Assembly (NCBI RefSeq): GCF_023380265.1
Contig: NZ_CP093366.1
Coordinates: forward strand, 1,550,001-1,614,000
DNA from: Bombilactobacillus folatiphilus
Lineage (GTDB): Bacteria; Bacillota; Bacilli; Lactobacillales; Lactobacillaceae
Direction: 5' to 3'
Length of the DNA: 64,000 nucleotides
A program made the translations under genes and the position numbers. The notes under the pieces were generated by a model. That model made no database searches, was not told the origin of the DNA, and was given only the letters and a program-made list of their open reading frames with translations. Below, piece after piece: positions 18,102 through 26,875 of this stretch. The number at the start of each line of letters is the position of its first letter. The first letter of the stretch is position 1.

Positions 18102-18920
18102 TTAACTTAAAAAGTGAGGATTAGCGGTGACTTGGAAGGATTTAGCCAAATCGCGTAACTGGTCATCAGTAATACTTTGTTTTATCTGTCCACCCTGTGC
18201 ACCGATCTGCGAATAAATGGTTGCCGCCTTCTCAACTGTTTCAATCAAACCAAAAGTTTCATCTAATGTCGTGCCCGTTCCAAAAACACCGTGATGAGGC
18301 CACATTACAACCCGAAAATCATGCATTTTAGTAGCGGTCGCTTGCCCAATTTCATTGGTTCCGGGAGTCATGTAAGGAACAACCCCGATCCCTTCAGGGA
18401 AGACAACCAGTGATTCGGCTTGCATTTTCCATAATAATAATGAGATACTTTTTTCATTTAATTCATGGGTAAATGATAAAGCAATTAAGTTGGTTGGATG
18501 ACAATGCATCACCACACGCTGATTGGCATCTACTTTTAAACGCTCAATATGCGACATCAAATGACTGGGAAATTCCGAAGTTGGCTGAGCTCCATCATCG
18601 TAGCCCCATAGTAAGTCTGCATGTTGACCATCAGAAGTGATTCTAACCAAACCTAAATCTAAATTTGGCTGATGAATCACATTTCGAAAATAGCGCCCAG
18701 TCGCTGTCACCAAGAAGTACTCCCCCGCTAAGGCACTGGCATCAAAGCCTAAATCCAGCGTCCTCTTAACATGATTTAAATCACTAAATTCACTAACATC
18801 ATCTGCTGTTAAGCGTAAAGAAACATTGCCGCCATTTCTTTCATCCCAACCTTCTTGATAAGAAGCCTGTGTAATTTCGCAAACTTTTTGCACATATTTC
18901 GAATCACTAAAACTTGTCAT
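18102..18920 (-). CDS. rhaD: Rhamnulose-1-phosphate aldolase
   Basis: This 272-residue class II aldolase splits L-rhamnulose 1-phosphate into dihydroxyacetone phosphate and L-lactaldehyde. Zinc-ligand histidines are visible in MHCHPTNLIALS near residue 139 and WPHHGVFGTG near residue 208. The N-terminal WDERNGGNVSLRL is typical of the family. Length equals that of known RhaD proteins. It is the last gene of the rhaBAD operon, 34 bases after rhaA and followed by a terminator. Confidence 0.95.
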   Translation of the reverse strand: MTSFSDSKYVQKVCEITQASYQEGWDERNGGNVSLRLTADDVSEFSDLNHVKRTLDLGFDASALAGEYFLVTATGRYFRNVIHQPNLDLGLVRITSDGQHADLLWGYDDGAQPTSEFPSHLMSHIERLKVDANQRVVMHCHPTNLIALSFTHELNEKSISLLLWKMQAESLVVFPEGIGVVPYMTPGTNEIGQATATKMHDFRVVMWPHHGVFGTGTTLDETFGLIETVEKAATIYSQIGAQGGQIKQSITDDQLRDLAKSFQVTANPHFLS

Positions 18921-18954
18921 TGGCCTAATTCTCCCATATTATTTTTAATTACTT

Positions 18955-20217
18955 TTACCGCTTAAATTGAACTTTTTGTTCATACTGCCGAATTTCTTTC
19001 AACCAATCCATTCCTACTGGCACATTATTTTTCAAACAAAACTCATCCCAAACCGCACCAAAAGGATAAGATTTTAATTCTTCCGTTTCGACTAAACGTT
19101 GTGTAAAGTCATAATGCAATTCATCGGATTTTAATTGATCTAATGGAGCTAACATAGCTTGCAATAAAGCTTTTTGCGTTGCCCGCGCACCTACGACCCA
19201 AGCAGCAACACGATTAATTGTTGCATCGAAGAAATCTAAACCAATATTAGTTTTGTCCAGTTCATTATCACGAACTAAAGAACGAGTAATCCGTTGCAAA
19301 GTATCATCAAAGATAACAACATGATCACTATCCCAACGTACTGGCCGTGAAACATGAAGCATTAAACCTCGACCAAACGGTAAAAAGGCCGAAAACTTAT
19401 CAGAAACGTCTTCCGTAGGATGCCAATGTCCTGCGTCAATCGTCCATAACTTATTACGAGTAATAGCATAATTGTTATAGAACAAATGTGACCCAACCGT
19501 ATAGGATTCCACTCCGGTTCCAAATAATTTACCCTCAAATGATTCCAAAGTGTTATTTTCATCGTAAGGTTCTTTAATAATTTCATCCAAGGATTCCAGC
19601 ATTCTCAGCCGTGGCGTAGCTTTATCAATTGGATTATCCTTAAAACCATCGGGCATCCAAAAATTATTAATGGAGCGTTGTCCTAATTCTTGACCAAAAT
19701 AATTAGAAATTTTCCGCGATTGTTTTCCTACTTGAATCCAAAAATCACGAATATCTTTTTCCGGACTAGCTAAGGTAAAATTATTTTTCATTTTGGGATG
19801 TGAGAAAAAGGTTGGATTCATATCCAAACCAATTTGTTCTTCTTTAGCCCAATCCACCCAATATTGAAAATCTTCAGGACCAATTTCGTCAAAATCTTTT
19901 TTTCGATCTGTAACAGCATATAAAGTATGCAATTGCACCTTATGATGTCCGGGAATTAACGATAACGCCTCATGCAAATCAGTTGTTAATTCAGCAGGAG
20001 TTTGCGCAATACCAGCATAGTCGCCACTAACACCAATCCCACCGGTTAATTCTTGTTCTGGATTGACAAAACCGTGAATATCATCACCTTGCCAACAATG
20101 TACGGATAATTTAACTTTTTTCAATTGCTCCATTGCTTTTTCAGTATCGACACCAATTTCAGCATAGCGTTCTTTAGCTGTTTGATAAGCAGCTTGAACT
20201 GTTTGATCTTTAGTCAT
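18955..20217 (-). CDS. rhaA: L-rhamnose isomerase
   Basis: This 420-residue metal-dependent isomerase turns L-rhamnose into L-rhamnulose. The start MTKDQ and the motif SVHCWQGDDIHGF near residue 37 are typical, and TIDAGHWHPTEDVSDK near residue 262 holds metal-binding residues. An ATG three codons upstream sits only two bases from AGGAG, so the second ATG was chosen. It lies between rhaB and rhaD on the same strand. Confidence 0.95.
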   Translation of the reverse strand: MTKDQTVQAAYQTAKERYAEIGVDTEKAMEQLKKVKLSVHCWQGDDIHGFVNPEQELTGGIGVSGDYAGIAQTPAELTTDLHEALSLIPGHHKVQLHTLYAVTDRKKDFDEIGPEDFQYWVDWAKEEQIGLDMNPTFFSHPKMKNNFTLASPEKDIRDFWIQVGKQSRKISNYFGQELGQRSINNFWMPDGFKDNPIDKATPRLRMLESLDEIIKEPYDENNTLESFEGKLFGTGVESYTVGSHLFYNNYAITRNKLWTIDAGHWHPTEDVSDKFSAFLPFGRGLMLHVSRPVRWDSDHVVIFDDTLQRITRSLVRDNELDKTNIGLDFFDATINRVAAWVVGARATQKALLQAMLAPLDQLKSDELHYDFTQRLVETEELKSYPFGAVWDEFCLKNNVPVGMDWLKEIRQYEQKVQFKR

Positions 20218-20245
20218 AACTTCCATATCTCCTTACTTTGATTTG

Positions 20246-21697
20246 TTATCCTTTATGAACTTTGGTCTGCCATTGAGTCAAATGTTGGCTCATGTCTTGT
20301 TGCGGTTGATAATGTTTTAAATCAAAAGAATTCACAATAATACTTCTTGCTAAATAAACATTTAAAATCTCGCCTTGCGAAATCATCTGGACTATCAAAT
20401 TACCAATGGCAGTGGCTTCAGTTGGTCCCGCCTCCACATTCACCCCCGCAATATTGGCAGTTAATTGATTCATCAAACTGACATTAGCGCCTCCGCCGAC
20501 AATATTTAATGTATCAATTGATGAACCTAAGATTTCATCAAGTTTTTGTAATTCGTTTGCATAGTACAATGACAAGTTTGAATAAGCAGCCATGGCAATT
20601 TCTCCCGGTGTTTGGGGGACTACTTGCTTCGTCTGACGACAATAAGCTTGTACTTCCTGAATCATATTTGCAGGATTTTGAAAGCGGGAATCATTGACAT
20701 CAATATATTGTTGAAAAGGCCGTTCTTGTTGTGCCAACTGTGCTAATTGCGCAAAACTATATTTTTCATGCAATTCTTTTTGAATATTTTGAATAATCCA
20801 TAATCCCATAATATTCTTCAAAAAACGGTAAGTGCCGTAAGCACCCCATTCATTGGTGTAATTATTTTGAAAAGCTAATGTTCCATTTTCTGGAATATTT
20901 AATTCTGCACCAATTAACGACCAGGTCCCTGAACTCAAGTAAGCCCAATGCTGACCTAAACCAGGCGTTCCCACAACTGCTGAAGCGGTATCATGAGTGG
21001 CTACCGTAATGACTTTTGCTTGTGGCAAATCATAATCCGGAAACTTTGCAGTTTGTAATTCACCCAAAACGGTTCCTGGATCAACTAATTTAGGAAACTG
21101 CGTGGCATTAACATTAACTTTTTGCAACAAGTTTTCATCAAAAAGACCTTCTCGCAAACTCAACATCTGCGTTGTAGAAGCATTAGTTACTTCGGTGACC
21201 GCCTGATCCGTCAAGACGTATCCTAAATAATCTGGAATCATCAAAATTTTATCCGTGTTTGCCAATAAATCTTTATCTTCTTCAAAGAGTTGGTACAGCG
21301 TATTAAAATCTAAAAATTGAATACCCGTTTTTTGATAAATATATTCTTTAGACAAGTCAGATGTTAATTCTTGAATCGCATTTTTTGTGCGTGCATCACG
21401 ATAGGAAACCGGATCTTTCAGTCTTTGACCTTGTCGACCTACCAAAACATAATCCACCGCCCAAGTATCAATTCCTAAGGTGATGTGCTCAAATCCGGCT
21501 TTCTTGACTTTTTGCAGACCAACTAAAATTTCTTCTAAAATATGATCAATATTCCAACAATCATGTCCTTCTTTTTGCGTAAAACCATTAACAAATCGAT
21601 GCATTTCTCGTAACTGTAACTGACCATTGATTAATTGACCTAACATTAAACGACCACTGGAAGCACCAATATCAATTGCGACATAAGTGTTGGTCAC
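20246..21697 (-). CDS. rhaB: Rhamnulokinase
   Basis: This 483-residue FGGY-family kinase phosphorylates L-rhamnulose with ATP. The N-terminal AIDIGASSGRLMLG is the phosphate-binding strand, ITLGIDTWAVDYVL near residue 76 holds the catalytic region Asp, and NIVGGGANVSLMNQ near residue 400 binds adenine. A GTG start at 21697 was chosen because GGAGG then has 8 bases of spacing; an earlier GTG overlaps the ribosome-binding site. It opens the rhaBAD operon. Upstream lie a TTCGAAAACGTTTTCGAA palindrome and a dyad shared with the permease gene. Confidence 0.95.
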   Translation of the reverse strand: MTNTYVAIDIGASSGRLMLGQLINGQLQLREMHRFVNGFTQKEGHDCWNIDHILEEILVGLQKVKKAGFEHITLGIDTWAVDYVLVGRQGQRLKDPVSYRDARTKNAIQELTSDLSKEYIYQKTGIQFLDFNTLYQLFEEDKDLLANTDKILMIPDYLGYVLTDQAVTEVTNASTTQMLSLREGLFDENLLQKVNVNATQFPKLVDPGTVLGELQTAKFPDYDLPQAKVITVATHDTASAVVGTPGLGQHWAYLSSGTWSLIGAELNIPENGTLAFQNNYTNEWGAYGTYRFLKNIMGLWIIQNIQKELHEKYSFAQLAQLAQQERPFQQYIDVNDSRFQNPANMIQEVQAYCRQTKQVVPQTPGEIAMAAYSNLSLYYANELQKLDEILGSSIDTLNIVGGGANVSLMNQLTANIAGVNVEAGPTEATAIGNLIVQMISQGEILNVYLARSIIVNSFDLKHYQPQQDMSQHLTQWQTKVHKG

Positions 21698-21742
21698 TGA
21701 ATTCACCTCCAGAACATTTAAGAATTTACTAGTTATGCTTGG

Positions 21743-21760
21743 TTCGAAAACGTTTTCGAA
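21743..21760. promoter_or_regulatory. Perfect 18-bp palindrome, cre-like, upstream of rhaB
   Basis: TTCGAAAACGTTTTCGAA is fully symmetric around CG. It matches the cre consensus except for T-to-C and A-to-G changes in symmetric positions. It may bind CcpA or another LacI-type repressor, 46-63 bases before the rhaB start. Confidence 0.55.
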
Positions 21761-21790
21761 AATTATTTAATCATACTAAAGTAAGCGATT

Positions 21791-21823
21791 CAATGACATT
21801 TTTCTTGATAATTAGTATCATTT
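21791..21823. promoter_or_regulatory. Candidate rhamnose-regulator operator, copy 1
   Basis: CAATGACA (21791-21798) and GTATCATTT (21815-21823) are separated by 16 bases. The same two words with the same spacing occur upstream of the permease gene, at nearly the same distance from its start. The halves are roughly inverted (AATGAyA/TrTCATT). Confidence 0.55.
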
Positions 21824-21907
21824 GAATAGGTAATTCTAGCTTTAATTTCTAATCGATTAACATACTACTTCAGCAAAAAAGTTTATGAATAAAATCACAG
21901 TTTTTAA

Positions 21908-21936
21908 TTGAAATGCTTTTGCCATCATGACATAAT
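21908..21936 (+). promoter_or_regulatory. Promoter of the zinc alcohol dehydrogenase gene
   Basis: TTGAAA, 17 bases and CATAAT form a sigma-A-type promoter 46 bases upstream of the ATG. Confidence 0.6.
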
Positions 21937-21981
21937 CAAAACTGCAGGGATAGTTTTAAAATTTAAAAAGGGGTTTTAATT

Positions 21982-23103
21982 ATGAAAATTACTGCAGCTG
22001 TTGTTCAAAAACAAGGCGATCCATTCACTGTTGAAAACGATATTGAACTTCACGAAGTCGGACCTACTGACTTACAAATTCATATGGTTGCCAGTGGTAT
22101 TTGCCATTCCGATGAAGCCATTCGAAAGGGTGATGCTTCCGTAGGTTATCCGGCAATTTTAGGTCATGAAGGTTCTGGAATTATTGAAAAAGTGGGTTCA
22201 GAAGTTAAAAAATTTCACATCGGTGACCATGTCATTCTATCTTTTTACGCCGATGGAATATGTGATAACTGTTTAAAAGGTGTCCCAACTCAATGTCGAA
22301 ACTATGCAGACTATAACCTATCTGGGGTCCGCGCTGATGGTGACGACCAATTTAAACAACAAGGTCACCATGTTTCCAACATGTTTAATCAATCCTCATT
22401 TACCACTACAACTGTCGTAGATCAAAGAAATGCTGTCAAAGTTGATCCCAGTTTAGATTTGCGCAAATTAGGGCCTTTAGGTTGTGGATATGTAACCGGT
22501 TCCGGAACTGTTTTTAATACTTTAAAACCAAGACCTGGTGATACCATCGCCATCTTTGGAACCGGTGCCGTAGGATTAGCAGCCATGATGGCTGGTAAAA
22601 TTTCAGGTTGCACCAAAGTTATTGCTGTCGATGTCGTGCCCGATAGACTAAATTTGGCCAAACAATTAGGCGCCACTGACGTGATTAATAGCAACGAACA
22701 AGACCCCGTGACTGAGATTCAAAAGTTAACTAATGGTTATGGTGTGGATTGGACGGTTGATACCACTGGTATTCCCGCAGTCATTAAAAATAGTGTCTTG
22801 GCTTTAGCTCAAGGTGGTACTTGCGCAGCTATTGCCGTGACCCCAAAATTATTAGAAATTTCTACATGGAACGATTTATGTGTTGATGATCGCAAAGTTG
22901 TGGGCGTCAATATGGGTGATTCCATTCCGCAAGTCGATATTTCACGATTAATTGAATTTTACAAATTGGGCTGGTTTGCCTTTGACAAAACAGAAAAATT
23001 CTATGATTTTAAAGATATTAATCAGGCCAATGCCGACTCCATTTCCGGTCAAACTATTAAACCAGTTTTAATCATTGATCCTAATTATCAAGTCGGTGCC
23101 TAA
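21982..23103 (+). CDS. NAD-dependent zinc alcohol dehydrogenase, aryl-alcohol type, in the rhamnose locus
   Basis: This 373-residue medium-chain dehydrogenase has the catalytic zinc site in GICHSDEAI near residue 40 and GHEGSGIIE near residue 61. The stretch CDNCLKGVPTQC near residues 94-105 keeps only three of the four usual structural-zinc cysteines. The NAD motif GTGAVG lies near residue 193. It groups with XylB/aryl-alcohol dehydrogenases. It lies divergent to rhaBAD and convergent with rhaM and the permease. A likely job is to reduce the L-lactaldehyde made by RhaD to 1,2-propanediol and regenerate NAD, but this is inferred from position. Confidence 0.8.
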   Translation: MKITAAVVQKQGDPFTVENDIELHEVGPTDLQIHMVASGICHSDEAIRKGDASVGYPAILGHEGSGIIEKVGSEVKKFHIGDHVILSFYADGICDNCLKGVPTQCRNYADYNLSGVRADGDDQFKQQGHHVSNMFNQSSFTTTTVVDQRNAVKVDPSLDLRKLGPLGCGYVTGSGTVFNTLKPRPGDTIAIFGTGAVGLAAMMAGKISGCTKVIAVDVVPDRLNLAKQLGATDVINSNEQDPVTEIQKLTNGYGVDWTVDTTGIPAVIKNSVLALAQGGTCAAIAVTPKLLEISTWNDLCVDDRKVVGVNMGDSIPQVDISRLIEFYKLGWFAFDKTEKFYDFKDINQANADSISGQTIKPVLIIDPNYQVGA

Positions 23104-23161
23104 TGCATCATCTCAGTAAATGGTAATTTGATCTAAAATTGCCAACATTTATCGTCACACC

Positions 23162-23218
23162 AAAAAATCTTAACTTCACTTTGAAGATAAATATCATTAT
23201 GAAATTAAGATTTTTTAT
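23162..23218. terminator. Bidirectional terminator
   Basis: AAAAAATCTTAA and TTAAGATTTTTT pair, with TTCA/TGAA extending the stem. It separates the dehydrogenase from the convergent rhaM. Confidence 0.8.
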
Positions 23219-23270
23219 ATTCTTATGTTTAATTTTGGCTGATTAATTTATTCGTAATTTACCACCTCAA

Positions 23271-23585
23271 CTATAAATGAAACACTTCATGTAAATCTAC
23301 GGTGACCGGACTTTGATCGGAATTAGTCTCCATTAATGGCTCCATATAAGCCCACCATTTTTGACAAGCTGGACTCTGAGCTATTTGTTGATATTTTTCA
23401 TAATTATCCACTTCTAAATATGCAAATAAATTACCGGTCTTTTTATCTAAAAAAATCGAATAATTGTGTGCGCCAGCATCAAGCAATGCTTGTTTCATTT
23501 CTGGAAATAAATTATTGTGACGGCGCTCATATTCTTCGTATTGATCAGGATACACATGCATTAATTGTGCCAATCGTTTAGTCAT
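23271..23585 (-). CDS. rhaM: L-rhamnose mutarotase
   Basis: This 104-residue protein interconverts the alpha and beta anomers of L-rhamnose before the isomerase step. The conserved core HVYPDQYEEYERRHNNLFPE near residues 9-28, NYSIFLD near residue 42 and KWWAYMEPLME near residue 76 fit the family, whose usual length is 104. The start at 23585 follows AAAGGAAC by a normal spacing; an in-frame extension upstream overlaps the permease and was rejected. The permease stop lies only 4 bases before it, so both are co-transcribed. Confidence 0.93.
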   Translation of the reverse strand: MTKRLAQLMHVYPDQYEEYERRHNNLFPEMKQALLDAGAHNYSIFLDKKTGNLFAYLEVDNYEKYQQIAQSPACQKWWAYMEPLMETNSDQSPVTVDLHEVFHL

Positions 23586-23589
23586 CTTA

Positions 23590-24846
23590 TCAGTTCCTTT
23601 CTCCATATCTTTCCGAAGTAATCTGCTCCAACGATTTACCTTGAGTTTGTGGCGTCCAAATGGTTCCAATTAATAAAGAAACGATCAATAGTAAAATCAT
23701 CGCTATCCCCGCAGCTTTAAATCCTAAACTTGATAAAATCACGGGAAAAACAATTGACCAAATACCCGTAGCACCTCTGACGATAAAAAACATAATTCCT
23801 TGTGATCCAGCACGATATTTTGTGGGAAATAATTCTACTGCCCACAAAGCATACCAAGCTTGGGCGCCAATTCCAGCAGAAAAGCCCCAAATAATAACAA
23901 AAGCTAATAGAGCTGCCCAACCAAAGCCCATGAAAGTTAATATAATCCAGGCCACGACTCCCAGCAAAGCACCTACAAAGAAAAATTTACGTTGATTAAT
24001 TCGATCACCCAATAACGCAAAACCAAAGTAACCCGCCAAAGCCGTACAACCCCAAAGCAAAACTTGTAACAAATTAGCTTGTAAATTGTTTAAACCGCCC
24101 ACCGTTTCATAAACATATGGCATGAAAAAGCCCATCGCTCCTGAAACTAAATTCCAAAATACATACACACCACACAAAAAGAGTACACTTTTAACTGAAA
24201 TTTTGTTAGAAAATAATTCCCTGTAAGGATGCGGTTTCCTGCCTGTCAATTGTTCTTGCTTCTTTTCTTGCAGCCAATCTGTGGACTCAGGCAAATCTTT
24301 TTGTAATAACCAAGCAATTAACGCAACAATTGCCAAAAAGACAAAAAGTAAACGATTGCCTAATAGATGCAAAGGTGCCAAAAGTGAAGCTGTCCCAAAA
24401 ATAATTACCGGACCCATTGACCAAGAAAATTGCGAAATACCGATATCATGAGCCCGATTAGTGCCACTGGAAGTTTCGCCAATATACGTCCACGATGCCG
24501 GAACACCGGCTCCAACTGCCATACCTGTAATTAAAAAGCCAATTAGCAGCATAAAGAAATTTAGTGAAAAAACAATCGTTAACGCACCAACAATATAAAA
24601 TAGCATGTCATAAGTGTAAATCAACTTTCGACCATATTTATCTGATAAATGTCCGCCAATAATCGCTCCCAAAGCTGAACCAAAAGCATTCGCACTCAAA
24701 GCTCCCAGCAGGCCAACTGCAAAACTGCTCAGACCAAATTCTTTTTGCCATAACGTCAAGCCCGAAGCACCAGCCACAATTGAACCAGAATCTAAAAAAT
24801 TAGTTAACGAAACCGCCCAAGTTGCAAAACGTTTATTTTGTTTCAT
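23590..24846 (-). CDS. MFS transporter, probable L-rhamnose permease
   Basis: This 418-residue protein has about 12 membrane helices. GGHLSDKYGRKLIYTYD near residue 65 is the loop 2-3 motif of sugar porters, and ELFPTKYRAGSQGIMFF near residue 335 matches the second-half PxxxR motif. It is followed 4 bases later by rhaM and preceded by a promoter region with the same dyad as rhaB, so it is very likely the rhamnose importer. It differs from the E. coli RhaT family, which is not MFS. The DNA-level context is strong; the substrate is inferred. Confidence 0.85.
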   Translation of the reverse strand: MKQNKRFATWAVSLTNFLDSGSIVAGASGLTLWQKEFGLSSFAVGLLGALSANAFGSALGAIIGGHLSDKYGRKLIYTYDMLFYIVGALTIVFSLNFFMLLIGFLITGMAVGAGVPASWTYIGETSSGTNRAHDIGISQFSWSMGPVIIFGTASLLAPLHLLGNRLLFVFLAIVALIAWLLQKDLPESTDWLQEKKQEQLTGRKPHPYRELFSNKISVKSVLFLCGVYVFWNLVSGAMGFFMPYVYETVGGLNNLQANLLQVLLWGCTALAGYFGFALLGDRINQRKFFFVGALLGVVAWIILTFMGFGWAALLAFVIIWGFSAGIGAQAWYALWAVELFPTKYRAGSQGIMFFIVRGATGIWSIVFPVILSSLGFKAAGIAMILLLIVSLLIGTIWTPQTQGKSLEQITSERYGERN

Positions 24847-25218
24847 ATTTTTCAGTCCTTTAACTAAATTATTTCAATCAGCCAATTGAATACGCTTCCC
24901 ATTATAAAAAGCCAACTAAAACAATAACAATGACACAAAAATAGTTTTTCGGTATCATTTAACAATTCATTTGAATTCGGTTACATTATGTAAATTGCCA
25001 ATCGCTGTCATTTAAAAAGTTTATAAGACTAATTCTCCGTAAATTAGTTTATTGATCCGCCACAATTATTTGCAGATTAATTTAATTAAACGCTTGCATT
25101 TCAAATCTACAAGTGTGATAATCGTAACAAATCTTGTCTTTCATTCCTCTTAAAAGACCTGTTTGTGTATTAGCAAATGAAACCGCTTTATTTTTGTAAA
25201 AAGAAAATGGATAGCTAA
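24847..25218. promoter_or_regulatory. Divergent control region of the rhamnose permease and AraC regulator
   Basis: This 372-base gap has no gene. It holds the second CAATGACA-16-GTATCATTT dyad (24928-24960), a further TGTCATTT half-site at 25006-25013, and two weak cre-like sequences. These are at 25085-25100 (ATGCAAGCGTTTAATT on the minus strand) and near 25178-25193 (ATGAAACCGCTTTATT), each about 14 of 16. Both divergent promoters must lie here. Confidence 0.55.
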
Positions 25219-26205
25219 ATGAAATCTCAAATTTTTAAACAATTACAGAAATTAACATCAATTGAGAGGCTTCAGCTTATTGATCATCATTTTATTAATG
25301 ATCTCCCCCACAGTGTTGTCGGCAATGCCGATCAAGATCACTGGGACGATGTAACGTTATGTAACGATTATTTTTTCCAACACAATTCTATTTATCTCAG
25401 TAAGCACAACCGCTTTGCACCTTATCCCAAGCATTCTCACAAATTTTTGGAATTGAATTATATGTTTGACGGTAGTTGTCACCAAAAAGTTGATGAGCAA
25501 GAGGTCACCTTACATACCGGTGATTTGCTTTTAATGGATATTGGCTGCAATCATTCTATTGAAACTTTGGGTGAACATGATTTATTAATTAACTTGCTAT
25601 TTAGAAATCAAAATATCACTTTTGATTTATTGAACGATATTTATACTAAAAATAGTCTGACATATAATTTTTTATCTAACATTTCTTTAGGTAAAATCAA
25701 TTTAGAAAAATACATTATTTTTCCCAAAAATTCTGATATTGAAGTCACAATGAATGCCATCATTAATGAATATTATCAGAAAGAAAATTTTTCCAACACC
25801 ATCATGGAATCTTATTTAAATATTTTATTCGCCAAAATTATCAGACATTATCCATTGCCCACCCAAGCTATTCATAATAATCAACAGGAATTAGTTTTTA
25901 CTTGTCTCAAGCAAATCGAAAAAAATTATCAGACAATCACATTGGCTGATTTAGCAACACAATTAGGTTATAACAAAGAATATTTAGGCAGCTTGATTCA
26001 TAAGGTGACCAACAGTAATTTTTCCGATTTAAAAACTCAACAACGATTAATCCAGGCGAATAATCTCTTGAAGTCTAGTCTTCTACCAATAGATAAAATT
26101 ATTACGCAAGTGGGAATCAACAATAAAAATTTTTTTTACAAAAAATACCGGCAATTTTATGGAATATCTCCTGGTCAAGCCCGTCAAAGAGCCTTGAATT
26201 GTTAA
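25219..26205 (+). CDS. AraC family transcriptional regulator of rhamnose genes
   Basis: This 328-residue protein has an N-terminal cupin-like sensor domain. HSHKFLELNYMFDG lies near residue 74, with the beta barrel running to about residue 130. Two C-terminal helix-turn-helix motifs (about residues 245-325) end in the conserved KKYRQFYGISPGQAR. It is the likely rhamnose-responsive activator, given its place next to the permease and the shared dyads at both rha promoters. The ribosome-binding site before the ATG is weak (GGAT), so a low level of expression is possible. No terminator is clear downstream. Confidence 0.88.
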   Translation: MKSQIFKQLQKLTSIERLQLIDHHFINDLPHSVVGNADQDHWDDVTLCNDYFFQHNSIYLSKHNRFAPYPKHSHKFLELNYMFDGSCHQKVDEQEVTLHTGDLLLMDIGCNHSIETLGEHDLLINLLFRNQNITFDLLNDIYTKNSLTYNFLSNISLGKINLEKYIIFPKNSDIEVTMNAIINEYYQKENFSNTIMESYLNILFAKIIRHYPLPTQAIHNNQQELVFTCLKQIEKNYQTITLADLATQLGYNKEYLGSLIHKVTNSNFSDLKTQQRLIQANNLLKSSLLPIDKIITQVGINNKNFFYKKYRQFYGISPGQARQRALNC

Positions 26206-26308
26206 TATTCTCAGATATTTACTTTTCAAGACACCTTTATCGTCGATATCAACTACTGTTTAAATGCAAAGTTAAGCGTTTTTAAATACTGCTTTACAAT
26301 CAACTGAC

Positions 26309-26860
26309 CTATCGAAAAGCGCAATTTTGCTGATGATCATTAATCACGCCAACTGCTTGCAAATACGAATAAATAATCGTGGGACCCACAAATTGAAAAC
26401 CTAATTGCTTAAATTGAATCGCAATACGCTCTGACAGGGGCGACTTGGCTGGAACTTGTGTCGTCGTTGACCAACTATTTTGTTGCACCTGATTGTCCAC
26501 TAATCCCCACAAATAATGATCAAAACTGCCAAATTGTTGCTGGACACGCAAAAAAACTTGTGCATTATTGACCATTGCTGTCAACTTGCGACGATTACGA
26601 ATAATCTGCGCGTTTTGCATCAATTCAGCAATTTTATTTTCATCATAATGTGCGATTAAACGATAATCGAATTGATCAAAAGCTGTCTGCATCGCCATTT
26701 GTTTATGCAAAATCGTTACCCAACTCAAGCCTGCCTGCATGATTTCCAAGATAAGCCACATAAATAATTGCTGATCGTCATGTTTGGGCCGACACCACTT
26801 CGTATCGTGATATTGTTGTTCCAATGAATCGTCATGAACCCATGCGCAACGTTGCACCAT
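26309..26860 (-). CDS. tag: DNA-3-methyladenine glycosylase I
   Basis: This 183-residue protein removes 3-methyladenine from alkylated DNA. The zinc-binding ends are visible as RCAWV at residue 4 and the C-terminal NDHQQNCAF. The substrate pocket holds EIMQAGLSWVTIL near residue 38, and the helix-hairpin-helix region ends in GFQFVGPTIIYSYLQAVG. Length matches the family. It lies 15 bases downstream of the phosphatase gene, on the same strand, and may be transcribed with it. Confidence 0.95.
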   Translation of the reverse strand: MVQRCAWVHDDSLEQQYHDTKWCRPKHDDQQLFMWLILEIMQAGLSWVTILHKQMAMQTAFDQFDYRLIAHYDENKIAELMQNAQIIRNRRKLTAMVNNAQVFLRVQQQFGSFDHYLWGLVDNQVQQNSWSTTTQVPAKSPLSERIAIQFKQLGFQFVGPTIIYSYLQAVGVINDHQQNCAFR

Positions 26861-26875
26861 CTATCATCTGTCCTT

